Assembly (NCBI GenBank): GCA_031472005.1
Contig: PZJY01000009.1
Location: 2,232,001-2,296,000, forward strand
DNA length: 64,000 nt
Reading direction: 5' to 3'
Source: Tetracladium setigerum
Taxonomy: Eukaryota; Ascomycota; Leotiomycetes; Helotiales
Shown: positions 58,745-64,000 of the stretch, piece after piece
Layout: the number at the start of each line of letters is the position of its first letter
How positions within the stretch are numbered: the first letter of the stretch is position 1
The notes under the pieces: generated by a model
What the model was told of the DNA's origin: nothing
Seen by the model: only the letters and a program-made list of their open reading frames with translations
Database searches by the model: none
Translations under genes and position numbers: made by a program

Positions 58745-60121
58745 TTTGGCGAGTTGTGGTGGTGGGTACTCGCTTGTTGTGTGGTACTTTGAAGTGTCTT
58801 CGGTTTGAAGATATCGTCGAAATGGAGATTTTGTCGATTTGACAAGTCGGTTTGAGGTAATTGTCGATCCGAAGGCGTTACTGAGTTTATGATGTTTTTT
58901 TATTGAAGATTTTATCGATTTGAGAAGCAATTCGAGTCGATATGGCGGAAAATATTGACGTGTTTTGATAAAAATTGTGTTGTAACGAGGTTCGAGATGC
59001 AGATGTAAATTTTTTTGTGACGAAGGAAAAAAGCGGGAATGAAGGTGGTAGGGTGAGTTACTTATAACCTCTTCTCCGCTTGCTAGCGTTAATTCTGATT
59101 TCAAACAATAGAATAGAGTTCACGCTTCTATTATTTCCTGAAAATTGATACTAGGTTTTTTTTCTGGGAAGGATTTCGTGATGGGCCTGATCAAAGGCCA
59201 CACTGAGTGCCGAAACTAAGTGGAAAAGGATTAGAATAAAAGACTGACTGTTCAACCAGTAGGGCCAGCTTTTTGAATCTTCCATTTGGAAATAAAAGCT
59301 GTATCAAAGGGTACCTTACTCCATAATCGAGGGCATTCGGCTACTTAAATTAAGCGAGCGGAAGGGGGCAGATAGTCCTGGACAACTCGAATCTGACCTA
59401 GAAATTGAACTTTGATTGGTATCCTGAACTCAGCACTATCATTCATGGCATCAGCCGTTATCGAATTTGTTTTCAGATTTCTTCTATAGCATAACAACAA
59501 GAAACATTTGTGATTGGTCTATTTTAGAAATCTAGCATCTGAAATTTTTATTGGTGAGATGGTGCATACAACACCAGTGCAACCAAAATTTCTTTCATAG
59601 TATAGAAACCCTAAATAAGATTTGCTGGCGCAATTAGAACTATCCTCTTATCCACTCTATTTATAAATTGCCTAGCAACCAATCCCAACTCAAGCAACCA
59701 ATAATGACCACAATTTCCCCGAAACCCGACTCTATGACTCCAAAACCAGAAAGATCCTAGCTCGATCCCCTTTTGGATCATAACGCGCCCGTGATAAAAA
59801 CTTTACGACTAATATCAGCTGGATGAGATCAGAGTGCACATATCCTTGGGGAAGAGCTAATCAAGATCTTAATGATGCAATATTAGCGGCTGTCTTTGGG
59901 GAAGCTAAAGAAAGACGAAGCCCAAACCAAAATGCGTCTTCATAAGTAAGTTCTGCTCATCCTATCGATCTTCCGCATTAAAATACACAAGTAAAACATA
60001 AATTTTACTTCTTTGTTTTCAATCCCACTTACACGAATTTGATTTCAAAAGACCCACACATATACACACATTCCTCAAAATCGAACTTGCCTCATTCATA
60101 TCCACCACAAGATCCGAAAAG
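58745..60121. other. Divergent intergenic region, 1.4 kb
   Basis: Upstream of both the minus-strand secreted gene (58744) and the plus-strand gene (60122), so it probably holds both promoters. The minus-strand frame stays open from 58745 to 59104 but lacks a fitting signal or motif. No other gene recognised. Confidence 0.5.
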
Positions 60122-63100
60122 ATGCATTCTTACACAGCAATGAAAGCTCTGCTTCTTCCCTTCCTCGTCGGCTCAGCCTTCGCGATCCGCATTTCCACCA
60201 CACGCAAAACCCACATCAATACACCCTCTAACCCAATCAGTCCTCGCAGCCTCCAAAAGGGAAAAGTATGGGATACTCTTCTAGAGCCTCTTGAGAGAAC
60301 TTTACGAACGAGGCCAGTCATGAAATGGGATCCTCTTTTTGAGCCTGTTGACCTCATTTCCAATGGCAAGCCATTCTCGACCCATTCAGATGCTCTTCTC
60401 GACCTACTTGAACCTGTCGATAGAATCCCACCTGCAAGACCAAACTCCATTGCTCCTGAAGGTAGCATCGATGAAGTCTGGGAGGACGCCGTGAACAACC
60501 AGCCTGGATCGTTGTCTGGTTCATCGTCGCCTGAAGAGGGTATCAAAGAAGTCTGGCATGATGCAGTGGAAAATCATCCTGATGCTTCGCCGGAATCGCC
60601 TCCTTCAAATTCCGATTCTGCGTCAAACATGGAGCAAGGACCCACCGAATTCAAAGATGCCGCCACCAATACTGACGATCTGACTTCTGATACGTATACT
60701 GTGGATCTAAAATCTCTTGAAAACGAAGTTGCAGCAGGAATGTATGGTGCGACCAAGGCAATCCTTCGCCAGATTCAAGATCAAGGATTCATGAATTCGG
60801 GAAATGCACATGCTCTGCTTGAGGAGGCAGGATGGCAACCTGATGCCCTGGCCGAAGAAGTCATTACCAAACTCGGCATCAAGGCCACCGAATTTATGCG
60901 TGCAAAAGGCGTTATTGCTTCTATTGCCAGCACTAGCCCATTGGTGTATGGTAAGAATGCGGACTTTGCCGAGTTGCGTGAGCTCGCTAGAAGTGAGCAG
61001 GTCATGAAATCCATTGGTTTCGAAAATGGTGCTGAGATGCTGGATTCTGCTGTCAAGAATATGGCTGCACAGAGTATCGGAACAACAGTCGAGGAACTTG
61101 AGATGATGGCTAGATTGGATCCCCAGCCCCGCCAAAGGATTTAACCAAGGCCGAGAAGATCGAAAAGCAGAAGCTTAAGGAGGCACAGAAGGCCGAGAAG
61201 CAAGCGGCTAAGCAAGCAGCCAATGACGCAAAGAAATTCGAACAGCAAATTAAAACGGACGCAAAGGCGAAGGCTAAGGAACAAGGCATCAAATATAAGG
61301 AGCCCATCAAGTACGATGGTACTGGAGTTGAAAGTCTGGTACCCACGCTTCTCTCAGACGAGTGGCAAAGAAATGTAAGTTGTCCCTATCCCCGTCTTCA
61401 TTGTTTGCAATTAATAAAGAATCACAGATGTTCCAGAAGGGAGTCGACTGGAAGCAGAAAGGAATCAACAAACAAAAGGCAAAGGAACTCGCTAAGTATC
61501 CAGTTGGTCAACTTGGTAAACTCGCCACAGGAGGTATCGGCGAACTTGTCCAGGCCTCTCTATCCAGCGCAAGTATTTTCGGGATGCTTGGCCCAGAAGC
61601 GATAGCAGCATCTCTTGCCCAGAGATGGCTGCCATATCTGTAGTTGTCGGCACCGCAAAGACCGCCGTCGATGTCGGTCTTATCGTTGGAATGGTAGCAG
61701 ACGGCGTTGCTCAACTAGCTATTAGTGCTGGTGGTCTGGGATTGACTGCAGGAGCTATATTGTGGGGTATTGTCGGTCATCGAAGACGAAAGGAGGCGAA
61801 AGCACACTATTCGGCTACCAAGGCAAGACCTTACGGTACGAAGATCCTAACATTTACAAAAGAGAAAGCAGTCCTTACGACAATCGCCGAGATGACAAGA
61901 GTGCATTTGACGGTTACCAGAACTGACTATCTTCCATCTGTAATCGCGCATGAAACGTTTGCAGCCTCCTCAACAACCACGACTTCGAGGTCTGAGACCA
62001 AGTCAAGAATTGCACCATCGTCCAAAGGACCTCAGGAAACCGGTCTAGCCTTCAAGCCAGAGGCTCTCCAAAGTCCAGTCACAGCGACTTCCTCGGCGCA
62101 AACTTCCACGACCTCAATCAAATCAACTTTGGTGCATGAAGAAAGTGCATCGCAATCCTGTGACCCTGTTCAAGCGGCGGTCAAGATGAAGAAATGCCCA
62201 ACTCCGGTGCCCACTTCTGGATACACTTTGGCTGCTGTTGGGAATGGTCAGGCTGCAAATGGCATTGTTGCTATCAACAAGACTGTAACTTGGGCCGCAT
62301 CTAGTTCAGTCAGCACCGGTTTCTCTCAACAGACGACAGTGGCGCCTATTCAATGGAGCAATTCAACCATCTCGATGTTGAATAAAACGGCATCCTTAAT
62401 CCCATCTGGCTCTGAATCTCTTGACAACGGTCTCCCAAAACATACTGGAGTTTCTCCTGTACGTTTGAGTATCTTGAAAATATCGACATGGGACAAGACG
62501 GCGTCTTTGGTTCCAGTTAGCTCCGGCTCTGTCAGCAATAGCCTCCCAGAACAGACTGGAGTTCTTCCTCTACGTCTGGGTATTTCAAAAACATCCGAAT
62601 GGAACAAGACGACACACTTGGTTTCAGCTGGCTTTGACAGTGTTAGTAATGCACTCCCAAAACAGATTGCAGTTGCTCCTGTTCAATGGAGTAACTCAAC
62701 CAGACCAGTCAATACAACAACCTTGCTTTCATCTGGCGTCGTTGGCACTGGTCTGCCCCAAAAGATTGTAGTTGTCCCTGTTAGATGGTACAATTCAACC
62801 GGACCGTTCAACAGAACAACCTTGGTTCTTTCTGGCGTCGCTAGCACTGGCCTCCCTGAAAAGCCAGCAGTGGTTGCTGCTCCTGTACGCTGGAGTAACT
62901 CAACAATATCAGCAGCCAACAAGATTGTAACCTCGCTTTTACCTAGTTCTTTCACGACTGGTCTTCCACAAAAGTCTGTAGTTGCTCCTGTTCGATGGAG
63001 TAACTCAACGGGATCGGCAATCGACAAGACCGTCTCGCTGTTCCCAACTAGTCCTTCGGGAACAGGTCTCCCTCATAAGTCTGTCATGGAGCCTGCACGC

Positions 63101-63406
63101 TGGAACATGTCGACTAGACCGTCGTGGAATCAGACAACGGCTGCTAAATCGCCTGAGAGTAGTGGAAAAGCCTGGACAGCCTCGAAACAATCCGCCACAA
63201 ATACACAAAGTTTCCACACGTCAAGCCGGAGCATTGCTACCGGAACCATGGGAACGAGGTCAACTTTTGTGCCAAACGTGGCTGATTCTAAGTCTCAGAT
63301 CATGAGTAGCACCGGATGCCTGGGAGTTGCATGGGGTTTGGGGATGAGAACTCTGATGTTGGCCGCCTTTGTGGCATATCTGGGAATTTCCACAATTTGG
63401 GGATAA
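60122..63406 (+). CDS. Large multi-segment cell-surface protein with N-glycosylated repeats, two apparent frameshifts
   Basis: Exons 60122-61374 and 61428-63406 (53-nt intron) give 1,077 residues if one base is restored at each of two C runs: in 61121-61130 (CCCCAGCCCC) and at 61618-61620 (CCC). Residues 1-21 are a signal peptide (MKALLLPFLVGSAFA). The first 140 residues hold internal repeats: LEPLER/FEPVDL/LEPVDR and two copies of EVWEDAVNNQP/EVWHDAVENHP. A helical domain follows, then a Lys/Ala-rich coil (KAEKQAAKQAANDAKKFEQQ) and a small-residue segment (GTAKTAVDVGLIVGMV). One helix (LGLTAGAILWGIVG) is followed by HRRRK. About eight imperfect 32-39-residue repeats (core VAPVRWSNST, with NxS/T sites) fill 62310-63110. 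The C-terminus (MRTLMLAAFVAYLGISTIWG) looks like a GPI signal. Alternatively two or three separate genes are present. Function unknown. Confidence 0.6.
62310..63130 (+). repeat. Degenerate coding repeats, about eight units of ~100-117 bp
   Basis: Each unit encodes roughly GLPQK-x-VVAPVRWSNST-x5-NKT-x-SL-x-PSS. Units are visible at VAPIQWSNSTISMLNKTASL, VSPVRLSILKIS, VLPLRLGISKTSEWNKT, VAPVQWSNSTRPVNTT, VVPVRWYNSTGPFNRT, AAPVRWSNSTISAANK, VAPVRWSNSTGSAIDKT and MEPARWNMSTRP. Confidence 0.85.
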
Positions 63407-64000
63407 GATCCTTCGAGTCGCCTGGTGGCGAGTTTGGTGGTTGTTGGTTGATCTCCAAACAAAACCGCATGAAATTGAATTAGTTGTAAGCAACGTTATG
63501 GTAGATCAGATTGATACATACTACTGTAATAGGACTAGAAATGACTAGATTGAAACATATATATATATATATCAACCACTTTCTTTTTTCCTTTCCCCTT
63601 GTTCAACTTATTTGCTCTGGGCAAAGTGTGTGACCTCCTATCCTTGCCCCGTGCACTTAAACAGGCGAGTTCATATATGAAGACGAAAATTGTCAAATTT
63701 CCAAAGCTTCGATGAGGTTCGAGAGGGGGAAAGGGAAGGGCTGATGGAGGAGGAAGATCAAAGGAGAGAGAGGTGGAAGGGAAGGGACGCGTCGTGGCAG
63801 TTCACGTGACCAGGTGTGGGTTAAAGCGGGGCCTCTTTGTGTGACAGTCGCCGTCGCCTCTTTCATCTTCATCTTCTTCATGATCACCTCAATCGAATCT
63901 CAAATCTCAAATCCTCATCTTCTTTCATCTCAACATCTCGACATCTCAAATTCCATTCTCGAATGACCATCATCACCACTGAATGAAGTTTGTCGCCTTC
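63407..64000. other. 3' flank and intergenic end of window
   Basis: Contains an AT dinucleotide run (about 63556-63572) and a purine-rich stretch at 63720-63790. A pyrimidine-rich stretch after 63850 resembles the leader of a gene that would begin beyond the window. No coding frame is supported. Confidence 0.5.

Noticed and set aside
1..64000. Biosynthetic gene cluster, CRISPR array or prophage
   Set aside because: No PKS, NRPS, terpene synthase or P450 is seen; the DNA is eukaryotic with introns, and no array of direct repeats with spacers exists.

Overview
This is nuclear DNA of a filamentous ascomycete (Pezizomycotina). Genes carry short introns, mostly 45-120 nt with GTRNGT/YAG borders. 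Both strands are used without operons, intergenic spaces of 1-4 kb are rich in microsatellites, and a single dispersed 5S rRNA gene lies between protein genes. The families seen (CFEM/Pth11-like receptor, RTA1-like protein, Clr5-ankyrin protein, 2EXR proteins, Git3/cAMP-receptor-like GPCR) are typical of this subphylum. The general look fits Leotiomycetes, but that placement is an impression and no phylogenetic marker was tested. Layout from left to right: a decayed transposon 3' end (1-330); a small membrane protein (528-940); a seven-exon GPCR (3053-4734); a large Arg/Asp/Ser-rich protein (7672-10382); a carotenoid cleavage oxygenase (11631-13625, minus); a C2H2 zinc-finger protein (16306-17676, minus); a small three-exon protein (18939-19501, minus); a 4.6 kb repeat-rich intergenic region leading into a small RRGSVLSMW-motif protein (24132-25265); a very large Clr5-ankyrin protein (28730-32270, minus); a tiny membrane protein (33044-33412). 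A metabolic block follows at 34-41 kb: FAD-dependent amine/amino-acid oxidase (+), class V PLP enzyme (-), AidB-like acyl-CoA dehydrogenase (-) and a four-helix membrane protein (-). Then come a 5S rRNA gene (42246-42364, minus), a 2EXR protein (42754-44025), a GPI-anchored Cys-rich secreted protein (44513-45329, minus), an uncertain gene near 47.4-48.0 kb, a CFEM receptor (49445-51530), an RTA1 protein (53054-54184), an AlkB-type dioxygenase (54381-55725, minus), a second 2EXR protein (56463-57291), and a divergent pair of secreted/cell-surface proteins (58001-58744 minus; 60122-63406 plus). Functional themes are sensing at the membrane (three seven-helix proteins, two of them 1.5 kb apart), cell-surface proteins, and small-molecule oxidation. 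No classical biosynthetic cluster (no PKS, NRPS or terpene synthase) is present. The most consistent unexpected signal is technical or evolutionary: seven reading-frame breaks in four genes, each repaired by one missing base inside a run of 3-4 G or C. That pattern points to homopolymer under-calling in the assembly rather than four independent pseudogenes, and several gene models depend on it. The best candidate for an undescribed system is the divergent secreted pair at 58.0-63.4 kb.
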